A DNA stretch of 41,357 nucleotides from UBA3537 sp038106885 (GCA_038106885.1 JAYNFX010000008.1:1-41357); one strand, 5' to 3'; positions 1-9,024 are shown, numbered from the stretch's first letter. Made by a program: numbers and translations. Notes: generated by a model from the letters alone, not told the origin.

Positions 1-1
1 A

Positions 2-127
2 GAATGGGTATTAATGGATTATGTAAATGTTGTAGTTCATATTTTTCAAAAGCAAACAAGAGAGTATTACGATATAGAAAATCTGTGGGGTGATGCTAAA
101 ATCACAATGATTAATTCAAGTTTATAA
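2..127 (+). CDS. rsfS: Ribosome silencing factor RsfS, C-terminal fragment
   Basis: The window opens inside this gene; the frame beginning at base 2 reads 41 residues before TAA at 125-127. The segment DYVNVVVHIFQKQTREYYD followed by ENLWGDA is the characteristic end of the RsfS/Iojap family, which binds ribosomal protein uL14 and blocks subunit joining when nutrients are short. The start lies upstream of the window. Only 11 bases separate it from ftsH, so the two are probably co-transcribed, and rsfS-ftsH is a familiar Bacteroidota pair. Identification rests on the short conserved tail plus this neighbour. Confidence 0.85.
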   Translation, partial: EWVLMDYVNVVVHIFQKQTREYYDIENLWGDAKITMINSSL

Positions 128-138
128 AACATTTTTAT

Positions 139-2073
139 ATGTCAAAAGATAAAAAACCAAACAATTTTAAATTTAATTCCTACTGGCCATACGCTGCAGT
201 TTTAGTAGTAATTTTAATTTTAAATTTTTCTTCTTTCTCTAGTTCTGGTGTAATTACTACTACACCATCTAAGTTCTTTAAATTTTTAAAAGATGGTGAT
301 GTTAAAAAAGTTGAAATTGTCAATAAAAGAGAGGCTAAGGTTTACCTTAACGAAAAAGCGACATCCAAAGAGGTACACAGAAAATCCAAGCCTAGCCAAT
401 TTTTACCAATAGGCCTTTCCCCAAATTATTCATTTGAATTTGGAGATGTACAATTATTCCAAAAACAACTTGAAGATACAATAATTGAAGAAAATCTTGA
501 TACAGAACTGAATTTCAAAACAGAATCTAATGCTTTTGGTGATATTTTAATTTCTATTATACCGTTTGTTTTAATTATTGCTGTTTGGATCTTTATAATG
601 AGAAGGTTTTCAGGTGGAGGTGGCCCTGGAGGTGGTGGTCAAATTTTTAATATTGGTAAATCAAAAGCTAAACTGTTTGATGAAAAACTTGAAACTAAAA
701 CTACTTTTGAAGACGTTGCTGGGCTAGAAGGAGCTAAAGAAGAAGTTCAAGAAATTGTAGATTTTTTGAAAAATCCTGAGAAGTATACTTCTTTAGGTGG
801 TAAAATACCTAAAGGAGCCTTGTTAGTTGGTCCTCCTGGAACTGGTAAAACCTTACTTGCAAAAGCAGTTGCCGGAGAGGCTAAAGCACCATTTTTCTCA
901 CTTTCTGGATCAGATTTTGTTGAAATGTTTGTAGGAGTAGGCGCCTCCAGGGTAAGAGATCTTTTTAAACAAGCAAAAGATAAGTCACCTTCAATTATTT
1001 TTATTGATGAAATTGATGCGATAGGACGAGCTAGGGGTAAAAGTAATTTTTCTGGATCTAATGACGAACGTGAAAATACCTTAAACCAATTATTAACTGA
1101 AATGGATGGTTTTGGATCAAATACAAATGTAATTGTGTTAGCTGCTACTAACCGTGCTGATGTTTTAGATAAAGCGCTCATGAGAGCAGGGCGATTTGAC
1201 CGTCAAATATATGTTGATCTACCTGACTTAAGAGAAAGGAAAGAAATTTTTGAAGTTCATTTAAAACCATTGAAAAAATCTAAAAATCTTGATACTGATT
1301 TTCTTTCAAAACAAACTCCAGGTTTTTCTGGTGCTGATATTGCTAATGTATGCAATGAAGCTGCTCTTATTGCTGCTAGAAAAGATAAAAAATCAGTAGA
1401 GAAACAGGATTTTTTAGACGCTGTTGATAGAATAATTGGCGGACTAGAGAAAAAAAATAAAATTATTACAGCTGAGGAGAAAAAAGCAGTTGCTTTTCAC
1501 GAAGCTGGGCATGCTACGGTAAGTTGGATGCTTGAGCATGCTGCACCACTTGTTAAAGTTACTATTGTTCCCAGAGGCCGATCCTTAGGAGCAGCATGGT
1601 ATCTTCCAGAAGAAAGACTGATAGTTAGACCTGAACAAATGTTGGATGAGATGTGTGCAGCTTTAGGCGGAAGGGCAGCTGAAAAAGTTATTTTTAATAA
1701 AATTTCAACCGGTGCATTAAGCGATCTTGAAAAAGTAACAAAACAAGCTAGAGCTATGGTTACGGTATATGGACTTAGTAGTAAATTAGGTAATTTGACC
1801 TATTATGATTCATCTGGACAAAATGAATACGGGTTTTCCAAGCCATACAGTGAACAAACTGCTGAACTAATTGATAAAGAGATTTCAGAAATTGTAGAAA
1901 AACAATACCAGCGAGCTATTAGTTTATTAGAAAAATATAAAGATAAATTAATACAATTAGCAGAAGTGTTATTAAAAGATGAGGTAATATTCAAAGACAA
2001 TCTTGAAAAGATATTTGGTAAAAGGCCTTTTGAAAAAGAAAATAAAGAATCAAAAAGTGAAGAAGAAGAATAA
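139..2073 (+). CDS. ftsH: ATP-dependent zinc metalloprotease FtsH
   Basis: Membrane-anchored AAA+ protease that extracts and degrades misfolded membrane proteins and short-lived regulators. Visible in order: a transmembrane segment at about residues 16-33, a small periplasmic domain, a second membrane segment at about 136-155, a glycine-rich linker, the AAA module with Walker A GPPGTGKT (231-238) and Walker B IIFIDEID (286-293), then the M41 peptidase with zinc site HEAGH (454-458) and the likely third ligand Asp529 in ALSDLEKVT. The C-terminal tail is very acidic and lysine-rich. At 644 residues it matches the usual family length, and all catalytic residues are intact. First gene after rsfS and upstream of the phospholipid genes. 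Confidence 0.98.
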   Translation: MSKDKKPNNFKFNSYWPYAAVLVVILILNFSSFSSSGVITTTPSKFFKFLKDGDVKKVEIVNKREAKVYLNEKATSKEVHRKSKPSQFLPIGLSPNYSFEFGDVQLFQKQLEDTIIEENLDTELNFKTESNAFGDILISIIPFVLIIAVWIFIMRRFSGGGGPGGGGQIFNIGKSKAKLFDEKLETKTTFEDVAGLEGAKEEVQEIVDFLKNPEKYTSLGGKIPKGALLVGPPGTGKTLLAKAVAGEAKAPFFSLSGSDFVEMFVGVGASRVRDLFKQAKDKSPSIIFIDEIDAIGRARGKSNFSGSNDERENTLNQLLTEMDGFGSNTNVIVLAATNRADVLDKALMRAGRFDRQIYVDLPDLRERKEIFEVHLKPLKKSKNLDTDFLSKQTPGFSGADIANVCNEAALIAARKDKKSVEKQDFLDAVDRIIGGLEKKNKIITAEEKKAVAFHEAGHATVSWMLEHAAPLVKVTIVPRGRSLGAAWYLPEERLIVRPEQMLDEMCAALGGRAAEKVIFNKISTGALSDLEKVTKQARAMVTVYGLSSKLGNLTYYDSSGQNEYGFSKPYSEQTAELIDKEISEIVEKQYQRAISLLEKYKDKLIQLAEVLLKDEVIFKDNLEKIFGKRPFEKENKESKSEEEE

Positions 2074-2117
2074 GATAACTTTCGCTAAATTATAAACCAA
2101 TAGTATTTTTAATTTTT

Positions 2118-2125
2118 TATCTTTG
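2118..2125 (+). promoter_or_regulatory. Candidate -7 element TATCTTTG before the LUD-domain gene
   Basis: TATCTTTG matches the Bacteroidota sigma-A -7 consensus TAnnTTTG and lies 31 bases before the ATG at 2157, in the 83-base gap after ftsH. No TTG at the right distance is visible for a -33 element, so this is a half-match only. It would allow the LUD-cdsA-psd-ACBP block to be transcribed independently of ftsH. Confidence 0.4.
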
Positions 2126-2156
2126 AGTAGTCGTTTTTAAAAACACTTTCTTCTTG

Positions 2157-2765
2157 ATGAATTTATTCCGAAAAATATTTAGCTCAGATAGTAAAGAGCA
2201 AAAAAAAGAGCAAAAAAAAGAAGATAAAAGTGACTCTTCTTCAAAAAAAAATCTCCCAGTTGATGAACTATTTACAGTAAACTTTAACGAAAACGGCGGG
2301 AAATTTTTATACTGCGAAAGTATTGACGAAGTCCATGAATTTTTAAATCAAATAATTGAAGAAAATAATTGGAATGATAAATCAGCTTTAATACTTAACT
2401 CAAGATTAAAAAAACAGTTTAAAAACTTCAAATGGCAGACTACTAAAAAACTCTCTGAAGGTCACTATTTATTTACAACTTGTGAAAACCTTATTGCAAG
2501 TGATGGTTCAATTCTAATTTCATCAAATCAAATTGCAGAAAAAAAATTACAAGAACTTCCAAAAAATTTCATCATTTACTCAACAACTAGTCAAATTGTA
2601 AATACCATTGGTGAAGGACTACAAATTATAAAAGCAAATAATAAAAAAAATATCCCATCAAATATCACTACAATTAAGCATTTCAAGATTAATGAAGAAA
2701 ATAATTTTTTGAGCTATGGAAGTAGCTCAAAAAATTTATATTTAATATTATTAGAAGATTTATAA
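2157..2765 (+). CDS. LUD-domain (LutC-like) protein
   Basis: A 202-residue protein with a lysine/glutamate-rich low-complexity N-terminus (about residues 10-35) followed by a LUD fold. The stretch ENLIASDGSILISSNQ, then LPKNFIIYSTTSQIV, is the LutC-type core found in lactate-utilisation subunit C and related proteins. Bacteroidota often carry this single-domain protein next to ftsH, away from lutA and lutB, so a role in lactate oxidation is uncertain. A TTG codon at 2154 is in frame just before the ATG at 2157; the ATG is chosen because it is the stronger codon and directly adjacent. One base separates it from cdsA. Confidence 0.8.
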   Translation: MNLFRKIFSSDSKEQKKEQKKEDKSDSSSKKNLPVDELFTVNFNENGGKFLYCESIDEVHEFLNQIIEENNWNDKSALILNSRLKKQFKNFKWQTTKKLSEGHYLFTTCENLIASDGSILISSNQIAEKKLQELPKNFIIYSTTSQIVNTIGEGLQIIKANNKKNIPSNITTIKHFKINEENNFLSYGSSSKNLYLILLEDL

Positions 2766-2766
2766 T

Positions 2767-3594
2767 TTGGCTTATAAAGAATTTATTAAACGATCAATTT
2801 CAGGTATTTTATTTGCAAGCATATTAATATTTGCAGCTCAAAATAGAATTACTTTTTTAGCTTTGATCCTAATTTTTGGATTGATTACATTATTAGAGTT
2901 TAATAGATTAATTAAACAAAAAAATCCTTTTTCATATTTAATATTTATTTTAATTTTTTTCATTTTTGGCTTATTAGATTTGATAATAAAAATTCCTGCT
3001 GGAATAAATGAAGTATCTCAAATAATACACGTTATATCTCTTTTTGTTTTACTTTTTTTAACCAGAGATTTATTCTCTTCAAAAAGCTTACCAAAACTAC
3101 TAACAAATAGATATATTAATACAACTTTCTATATTAGTTGTGGATTTATTTTTCTAATCTTAATCTCATTAAATTCTGGATCATTTAGTTCCAATACAAT
3201 TGTGGGTATGTTTGTTTTAATTTGGATAAATGATAGTTTTGCTTATCTAATTGGAAGTAATTTTGGTCGTCAAAAATTATTTGAAAGTGTTTCGCCTAAA
3301 AAAACAGTGGAAGGTTTTTTAGGAGGTGTTTTCTTTTCTGCAATTGGAAGCTATTTTATTTTTAAATACACAAATAATTTAGAATTTTCAAATTGGCTAA
3401 TTATTAGTGTAATTATCAGCGTCTTTGGTACTATTGGTGATTTAATTGAGTCAAAATATAAAAGGCAAGCTAATGTGAAAGATAGTGGTAATTTAATGCC
3501 TGGGCATGGAGGCTTATTAGATCGATTAGATAGCGCTATTTTTGTTGCACCATTTATTTATTTATTTTTAAAAATTTTGAATTATGTTTCATAA
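2767..3594 (+). CDS. cdsA: Phosphatidate cytidylyltransferase CdsA
   Basis: Integral membrane enzyme making CDP-diacylglycerol from phosphatidic acid and CTP, the precursor of all phospholipid head-group reactions. The protein has about seven or eight hydrophobic segments and ends with the family signature at residues 229-255: S-K-Y-K-R, then KDSGNLMPGHGGLLDRLD, which carries the conserved Lys, Asp and His-Gly-Gly residues. The start is TTG at 2767, one base after the LUD stop; the next residues (AYKEFIKRSISG) match the usual CdsA N-terminus, and no suitable ATG lies nearby. Its end overlaps psd by 11 bases, which argues for translational coupling in a phospholipid operon. Confidence 0.95.
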   Translation: MAYKEFIKRSISGILFASILIFAAQNRITFLALILIFGLITLLEFNRLIKQKNPFSYLIFILIFFIFGLLDLIIKIPAGINEVSQIIHVISLFVLLFLTRDLFSSKSLPKLLTNRYINTTFYISCGFIFLILISLNSGSFSSNTIVGMFVLIWINDSFAYLIGSNFGRQKLFESVSPKKTVEGFLGGVFFSAIGSYFIFKYTNNLEFSNWLIISVIISVFGTIGDLIESKYKRQANVKDSGNLMPGHGGLLDRLDSAIFVAPFIYLFLKILNYVS

Positions 3595-4231
3595 AGAAGG
3601 TCATAAGATTATTTTAATAAGTTTTTTCATTGTTGGTTGTTTATTCCTATTAACTGATTTAATAGGTAATTCATTAGTTGAGAAAATTTTACAAATTTTA
3701 CTGCTTATTTTTTTCTTACTCATAATACAATTTTTTAGAAATCCTAAGCGAAATACTCTGCAAAATGATAAGCAAGTTATTAGCCCTGTTGACGGTAAAG
3801 TTGTAGTAATAGAAGAAGTTACTGAGAATGAATATTTTAAAGATAAACGTTTACAGGTTAGTATTTTCATGTCACCTATTAATGTACACGTAACAAGATA
3901 TCCAATTGGGGGGAAAATACTTTATAGTAAATACCATCCAGGAAAGTATCTTTTTGCTTGGCATCCAAAATCAAGTGAAGAAAATGAACGTACCACAGTA
4001 GTTATTGAAAATAAAAAATTTGGTAAATTGTTATACAGGCAAATAGCAGGTGCTCTTGCTAGAAGAATTGTAAATTATGCACAAAAAGATAAATTAGCAA
4101 ATCAAGGAAATGATGCTGGATTTATTAAATTTGGATCTAGGGTTGATTTATTTTTACCTTTAGATTGTGAAATTAAAGTAAAGATCGACCAAAAGGTGAA
4201 AGGAGGCGAAGATATAATTGCTGAAGTTTAA
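3584..4231 (+). CDS. psd: Phosphatidylserine decarboxylase proenzyme, short form
   Basis: Converts phosphatidylserine to phosphatidylethanolamine at the inner membrane. It is the short form (215 residues): two hydrophobic segments at about 9-25 and 30-47, then the catalytic body starting ISPVDGKVVVIEE. The self-cleavage site is FGSRVDLF: cleavage between Gly184 and Ser185 should create the pyruvoyl group. The start ATG lies inside the end of cdsA (11-base overlap). CdsA and Psd act at successive stages of phosphatidylethanolamine synthesis; the intervening serine transferase (PssA) is not in the window. Confidence 0.96.
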   Translation: MFHKEGHKIILISFFIVGCLFLLTDLIGNSLVEKILQILLLIFFLLIIQFFRNPKRNTLQNDKQVISPVDGKVVVIEEVTENEYFKDKRLQVSIFMSPINVHVTRYPIGGKILYSKYHPGKYLFAWHPKSSEENERTTVVIENKKFGKLLYRQIAGALARRIVNYAQKDKLANQGNDAGFIKFGSRVDLFLPLDCEIKVKIDQKVKGGEDIIAEV

Positions 4232-4233
4232 TT

Positions 4234-4503
4234 ATGACTTTAAATAAATTAGATAAAGAATTTAAATTGGCTGTTGAAAGTATCAACAATCATCAAGATC
4301 CTTTCCCAGCTGACATACTTTTGAAGCTTTATGCCTACTATAAAAAAGCTACTAATAATTACAGCCGTCCAAATAGCAGTAAACCAATTATAAATGCTTT
4401 CAAAACAAATGCTCTTTTCCAAGTAGACAATATATCTCAGGAAGAGGCAAAAAAACGATATATAGAATTGTCTAAAAAATATCTACTTAACAGATCCAAA
4501 TGA
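4234..4503 (+). CDS. Acyl-CoA-binding protein (ACBP family)
   Basis: An 89-residue soluble protein with the four-helix ACBP layout: LDKEFKLAVESINN, then LLKLYAYYKKAT (the tyrosine-rich acyl-CoA pocket helix) and EEAKKRYIELSKKY near the end. ACBPs hold long-chain acyl-CoA esters and are common in Bacteroidota downstream of psd. The tryptophan pair typical of the third helix is absent (reads FKTNALFQVD), a moderate divergence. It starts two bases after psd and is the last gene of the plus-strand block; its stop TGA abuts the valS stop. Confidence 0.85.
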   Translation: MTLNKLDKEFKLAVESINNHQDPFPADILLKLYAYYKKATNNYSRPNSSKPIINAFKTNALFQVDNISQEEAKKRYIELSKKYLLNRSK

Positions 4504-7134
4504 TCATATCAAATTTTTAAGACTTGTTTCAAGCGTTTTAATCTTTTCTAGAGCATCGCTTTCTTTTTTCTTTTCACTTTCAACAACTTTTGTTGGAGCA
4601 TTCGAAACAAAATTTTTGTTAGAAAGTTTTTTCTGAACAGATTTTAGAAATCCTTTTGTATAATTTAATTCTTCATTTATTTTTGATATCTCTGCATCCA
4701 AATCAATATCTATATCAGCAACTATAAAATACTGATTGGATTTAACTCTGAATGAAAATGATTTTTCAAGACTTTTTACTGAGTAGTGAATTTTTGATAC
4801 ATTACCAAGTTTTGAAATTATTCCATCAAATTCAATTGAACTTGACATATTATTAGTAACATAGAGTTCAATAGATTTTTTAAATGGAATATTTTTTTGT
4901 TTTCTTATATTTCTAATGCTGGAAATAACATCAGTAGCAAAATTAAAATCTTCTAAAAATAATTCATCATAATTTTCGATCTTAGGCCATTTAGAAATAA
5001 TTAAAGCCTGGTCAGTGGATCTTTCTTTTAAATGTTGCCAAATTTCTTCTGACAAAAATGGCATAAACGGATGTAATAAGGATAGATTTTTTTCCATTAA
5101 ATTAACTAATTCATCAAAAGTTTTTTTATCTATTGGATCTCCATAAGAAGGTTTAATTATTTCAAGGAGCCACGAACAATAATCATCCCAAATGAGTTTG
5201 TAGATTGTCATTAAAGCATCGCTTAATCTATATTTATTAAAATGATCTTCAATTTCAATTAATGCCTTTTGGAATTTTCCAGAATACCACTTAAGTGCAA
5301 TCGAAGAATCTAATGGCTGTTCAATTTTTTTTACTTCCCAACCTTTAATCAATCTAAAAGAATTCCAAATTTTATTGCCAAAAGATTTACCCTGTTGACA
5401 CAAAGCTTCGTCAAATAATAAATCGTTACCTGCAGCTGAGCTTAACAATAAACCAACACGAACACCATCTGCACTGTAGTCATCAATTAATTTTAAAGCA
5501 TCAGGTGAATTCCCTAAAGATTTACTCATTTTTTGACGTTTCTTGTCACGAACTAAACCTGTCAAATATACATTTTCGAAAGGCTTATCATTTTTAAATT
5601 CAAAACCAGAAACAATCATACGTGCTACCCAAAAAAATAAAATATCAGGTCCTGTAACTAAATCATTAGTAGGATAGTAATAGTTTATCTCAGAATTTTC
5701 TGGATTTCGAATACCATCAAAAACAGAAATAGGCCAAAGCCATGATGAAAACCAGGTGTCCAAAACATCAGAATCCTGCCTTAAGTCATCAATTGTATAA
5801 ACATTATTTTTTGTTTTTAAATGAACCTGCTTTAATGCATCTTTTTTAGATTTGGCAACAACAAATTCGTCCTTCCCAGTACCATAATAGTATGCTGGTA
5901 TACGTTGACCCCAATAAAGTTGTCGTGAGATATTCCAATCTCGTATATTCTCCATCCAATGGCGGTATGTATTATTAAATTTTTTAGGAAATAATTTGAT
6001 TTTACCTTCATTTAATACAGCATCAATAGCGGGTTTAGCTAAGTCTTTCATTTTTAAAAACCACTGGTCTGACAATCGTGGTTCAATTACTTCCTTTGTT
6101 CTTTCAGAAGTACCAACTTTATGAATATGTTCTTCAGTTTTAACAAGCTTTCCTAAAGAATCTAGTTCCTGAATGATTTTCTTTCTTACAACAAATCGAT
6201 CTTGACCCTCGAAATGAAGTCCATTATGATTCAAAGATGCATCTGGATTGAAAATATCAATAACTTCTAAATTATGTTTATCGCCTAAGATTTTATCATT
6301 TTCGTCGTGAGCTGGAGTTACTTTCAAACATCCTGTTCCGAATTCCATATCAACATATTCATCCTCAATAATAGGAATTATTTTGTTACTAATAGGTACT
6401 ACTGCTGATTTACCTCTAAGGTGTTTATACCTTTCATCATTTGGATTTATGCAAATTGCAGAATCGCCAAAAATTGTTTCAGGCCTGGTAGTTGCTATTG
6501 TAAGTGAATCATTACTAGTAGATATATTATATTTTATAAAATATAAATTACCTTTTCTCTCTTCATAAATAACTTCCTCATCAGAGAGTGTTGTTTTTGC
6601 TTTAGGATCCCAATTAACCATCCTAAATCCTCTGTAAATCAAACCTTTTTCGTAAAGATCTATAAATGATAAAATAACAGATTCACTCATATCTTTGTCA
6701 AGCGTGAACTTAGTTCTGTCCCAATCACATGAGCAACCCAACTTTTGTAATTGTTTTAGTATTACTCCTCCATATTCATTTGTCCATTCCCAAGCATGAC
6801 TTAAAAATTCTTCTCTTGAAATATCATTTTTTTCAATTCCATTTTCTCTTAATTTTGCAACAACTTTAGCTTCAGTAGCAATAGAAGCGTGATCAGTACC
6901 TGGAACCCAACAAGCATTTTTACCTTGAAGGCGAGCTCGACGAATTAAAACATCTTGAATAGTGTTATTAAGCATATGACCCATATGTAAAATTCCTGTT
7001 ACATTAGGCGGTGGAATTACAATAGTGTAAGGCTCTCTATTATCTGGAATTGATTTAAAATATTTGTTTTTTAGCCAATATTCATACCACTTTTGCTCTA
7101 CTTTACTAGCATCATAACTTAATGGGGTCGTCAT
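4504..7134 (-). CDS. valS: Valyl-tRNA synthetase
   Basis: Charges tRNA-Val with valine. At 876 residues it is a full-length bacterial class I synthetase. The HIGH-type signature reads HMGH at residues 50-53 within PPPNVTGILHMGHMLNN, and KMSKS is at 535-539. Between them is the CP1 editing region, including TTRPETIFGD, and the sequence LSDQWFLKM. An anticodon-binding domain follows, then a C-terminal coiled coil rich in Lys and Glu (about 805-876), typical of ValS. It is transcribed alone; its TGA directly abuts the stop of the ACBP gene on the other strand, leaving no intergenic base. Confidence 0.98.
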   Translation of the reverse strand: MTTPLSYDASKVEQKWYEYWLKNKYFKSIPDNREPYTIVIPPPNVTGILHMGHMLNNTIQDVLIRRARLQGKNACWVPGTDHASIATEAKVVAKLRENGIEKNDISREEFLSHAWEWTNEYGGVILKQLQKLGCSCDWDRTKFTLDKDMSESVILSFIDLYEKGLIYRGFRMVNWDPKAKTTLSDEEVIYEERKGNLYFIKYNISTSNDSLTIATTRPETIFGDSAICINPNDERYKHLRGKSAVVPISNKIIPIIEDEYVDMEFGTGCLKVTPAHDENDKILGDKHNLEVIDIFNPDASLNHNGLHFEGQDRFVVRKKIIQELDSLGKLVKTEEHIHKVGTSERTKEVIEPRLSDQWFLKMKDLAKPAIDAVLNEGKIKLFPKKFNNTYRHWMENIRDWNISRQLYWGQRIPAYYYGTGKDEFVVAKSKKDALKQVHLKTKNNVYTIDDLRQDSDVLDTWFSSWLWPISVFDGIRNPENSEINYYYPTNDLVTGPDILFFWVARMIVSGFEFKNDKPFENVYLTGLVRDKKRQKMSKSLGNSPDALKLIDDYSADGVRVGLLLSSAAGNDLLFDEALCQQGKSFGNKIWNSFRLIKGWEVKKIEQPLDSSIALKWYSGKFQKALIEIEDHFNKYRLSDALMTIYKLIWDDYCSWLLEIIKPSYGDPIDKKTFDELVNLMEKNLSLLHPFMPFLSEEIWQHLKERSTDQALIISKWPKIENYDELFLEDFNFATDVISSIRNIRKQKNIPFKKSIELYVTNNMSSSIEFDGIISKLGNVSKIHYSVKSLEKSFSFRVKSNQYFIVADIDIDLDAEISKINEELNYTKGFLKSVQKKLSNKNFVSNAPTKVVESEKKKESDALEKIKTLETSLKNLI

Positions 7135-7164
7135 TTATCTTAAGTGATTAGATTATTAAGTAAA

Positions 7165-7172
7165 CAAAAGTA
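7165..7172 (-). promoter_or_regulatory. Candidate -7 element TACTTTTG for valS
   Basis: On the minus strand the sequence reads TACTTTTG, matching TAnnTTTG, 30 bases before the valS ATG. No TTG at a suitable -33 distance was found, so support is limited to the -7 match and its position. Confidence 0.35.
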
Positions 7173-7227
7173 CTTATTATTTATATTCTTAAAAATTTTT
7201 TTGTTTATAATAATGTGTAAGTATTTT

Positions 7228-7255
7228 TTGATTGTATGAAAAATCTTTAAATTTA
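7228..7255 (+). promoter_or_regulatory. Candidate promoter of the DUF1573 gene
   Basis: TTG at 7228-7230 is followed after 17 bases by TAAATTTA at 7248-7255, one base off the Bacteroidota -7 consensus TAnnTTTG. It lies 23 bases before the ATG at 7279 in the 144-base divergent gap shared with valS. The region is extremely AT-rich, so chance matches are easy. Confidence 0.35.
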
Positions 7256-7278
7256 CAATTGTATAAAACTAATTTATC

Positions 7279-7704
7279 ATGAAAAAACTATTTGTTATTC
7301 TTTTACTTGGATTTTCTGCTATTGCTTTATCAGCCCAAAATGATAAATCTGCAAAAATAGAATTCGAAACTACTGTAATTGACTATGGAACAATTGAAAA
7401 AGGGTCTAATGGTCTTCGCGTTTTCAAATTTAAAAATACTGGAAACGCTCCTCTTGTGGTGAGCTCAGTTAAATCAAGTTGCGGATGCACCGTACCAAAA
7501 AAACCTGAAGCTCCAATATTACCAGGGGAGTCAGGTGAAATTGAAGTGAAATACGATACAAAAAGAGTAAATCCAATTAGAAAAACTATTACAGTTACTT
7601 CTAATGCAGAAACCCCAACTGTAGCCTTGAAAATAAAAGGAAATGTAATTGATTCTAGTAAGAAAAATGTAATGGAAAAAAATAAAAGTATTATTGAAAA
7701 ATAA
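7279..7704 (+). CDS. Secreted DUF1573 protein
   Basis: A 141-residue exported protein: signal peptide MKKLFVILLLGFSAIALSA with probable cleavage before Gln20, then one DUF1573 immunoglobulin-like (ASPM/SPD2/Hydin-type) domain. Diagnostic stretches are DYGTIEKGSNGLRVFKFKN, VKSSCGCTVPKKPE and PGESGEIEVKYDT. Proteins of this family are abundant in Bacteroidota and probably act in the periplasm or on the surface, but their biochemical role is unknown. A lysine-rich tail follows the domain. It is a single-gene unit, bounded by a divergent promoter region and a strong terminator. Confidence 0.9.
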   Translation: MKKLFVILLLGFSAIALSAQNDKSAKIEFETTVIDYGTIEKGSNGLRVFKFKNTGNAPLVVSSVKSSCGCTVPKKPEAPILPGESGEIEVKYDTKRVNPIRKTITVTSNAETPTVALKIKGNVIDSSKKNVMEKNKSIIEK

Positions 7705-7721
7705 CTTAAAAAAACTAAATT

Positions 7722-7747
7722 AAGCACCTAGTACAGGTGCTTTTTTT
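7722..7747 (+). terminator. Rho-independent terminator after the DUF1573 gene
   Basis: An eight-base-pair stem (AAGCACCT at 7722-7729 pairing with AGGTGCTT at 7735-7742), a five-base loop (AGTAC) and a run of T to 7747. It begins 17 bases after the DUF1573 stop. It is one of only three clear hairpin terminators in the window. Confidence 0.9.
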
Positions 7748-7793
7748 ATTTAATTTAACTACAATTATACTTTATTATAATTCAACTTTAAAA

Positions 7794-7801
7794 TAAATTT
7801 G
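7794..7801 (+). promoter_or_regulatory. Candidate -7 element TAAATTTG before the aminotransferase gene
   Basis: TAAATTTG matches TAnnTTTG and sits 26 bases before the ATG at 7828, downstream of a terminator, which makes a promoter here necessary. No clear TTG -33 box is visible. Confidence 0.45.
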
Positions 7802-7827
7802 TATTTTGAATTTTAACTTTTTTTCAA

Positions 7828-9024
7828 ATGCCTAAAATCTCAAATAGAGGAATACAAATGCCTTCATCACCAATAAGAAAATTGGTGCCATTTGCTGAAC
7901 AAGCAAAATCTGAGGGGGCCCATGTTTATCACCTAAATATCGGACAACCTGACATTAAGACTCCAGAGATTGCTCTCGCTGCAGTAAAAAACAACAATAT
8001 TAGCATATTGGCGTACAGCCGGTCTGAAGGTTCTGATCAATATAGAAGCAAACTTGCTGACTATTATAAAGCCAACCAAATAGAAGTTGAGGCTAATGAC
8101 ATAATTGTTACCACTGGAGGTAGTGAAGCGCTTCAATTTGTCCTCGGCAGTATAATGGATCAGGAAGATGAAATAATAATTCCAGAGCCCTTCTATGCTA
8201 ATTACAGCGGGTTTTCTACTGCACAAGGTATAAATGTAATCCCTGTTGTTTCTAAAATTGAAAATAATTTTGCATTACCACCAATTTCAGAATTTGAAAA
8301 ATTGATAACTTCAAAAACCAAAGCAGTACTAATATGTAATCCTGGAAATCCAACAGGATATTTGTACTCCAAAGAAGAAATAAATCAACTTGAACAATTA
8401 GTAATTAAACATGATTTATTTTTAATCTCGGATGAAGTTTATAGAGAGTTCTGCTATGATGGTTACACACACAATTCAATAATGACAAAACAAAGTCTAA
8501 GTGATCATGCGATTATGATTGACTCTGTATCTAAAAGATATAGTATGTGTGGTGCAAGAATCGGTTGTTTAGTGACCAAAAATAAAAGCGTATATAGTAC
8601 AGCATTAAAATTTGCTCAAGCCAGACTGTCTCCACCTACTTATGCACAAATCGCTAGCGAAGCAGCTCTATGTACACCAGATTCTTATTTTCAAAAAGTA
8701 ATAAATGAATATTCAAACAGAAGAAATATTTTAATCGAAGAATTAAAAAAAATTGATGGAGTAAAAGTCGCTACCCCAAGAGGTGCCTTTTATTGTATTG
8801 TAGAGCTTCCTATTAAAAATGCTGACGATTTCGCCCAATGGCTTCTTGAAAAATTTAGAGTTAATAATGAAACTATAATGATTGCCCCTGCTGCTGGATT
8901 TTATGCAACAGAAGGTTTAGGAAAAAACCAAGTAAGAATTGCTTATGTTCTAAAAAAGGCTGAACTAATCTCTTCAGTGAATATTTTAAAAGAAGGTTTA
9001 AAAGTATATAATTCATCAATTTGA
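7828..9024 (+). CDS. PLP-dependent class I aminotransferase (aspartate aminotransferase-like)
   Basis: A 398-residue fold-type I aminotransferase. The pyridine-nitrogen and phosphate-binding region shows NPGNPTG (171-177) and SDEVYREF, and the Schiff-base lysine is Lys236 in SVSKRYSMCGARIG. The glycine-rich TTGGSEALQF binds cofactor phosphate. The family includes aspartate, aromatic and alanine aminotransferases; the exact substrate cannot be read from sequence. Linkage to murB by a four-base overlap is a common Bacteroidota arrangement. The nearby kynurenine operon raises the possibility of kynurenine transamination, but nothing specific supports it. Confidence 0.92.
   Translation: MPKISNRGIQMPSSPIRKLVPFAEQAKSEGAHVYHLNIGQPDIKTPEIALAAVKNNNISILAYSRSEGSDQYRSKLADYYKANQIEVEANDIIVTTGGSEALQFVLGSIMDQEDEIIIPEPFYANYSGFSTAQGINVIPVVSKIENNFALPPISEFEKLITSKTKAVLICNPGNPTGYLYSKEEINQLEQLVIKHDLFLISDEVYREFCYDGYTHNSIMTKQSLSDHAIMIDSVSKRYSMCGARIGCLVTKNKSVYSTALKFAQARLSPPTYAQIASEAALCTPDSYFQKVINEYSNRRNILIEELKKIDGVKVATPRGAFYCIVELPIKNADDFAQWLLEKFRVNNETIMIAPAAGFYATEGLGKNQVRIAYVLKKAELISSVNILKEGLKVYNSSI

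Noticed and set aside
747..1181. A 144-codon open frame on the minus strand inside ftsH
   Set aside because: It is antisense to the AAA domain of an intact, strongly conserved ftsH and its translation has no recognisable motif. The same holds for other opposite-strand frames inside valS, nqrC, nqrE, gpmI and the coiled-coil gene.
7135..7278. A tRNA or small RNA in the divergent gap before the DUF1573 gene, given the neighbouring valyl-tRNA synthetase
   Set aside because: The gap is nearly all A/T, with no cloverleaf, T-arm sequence or T-box-like structure. Only promoter-like elements are seen.
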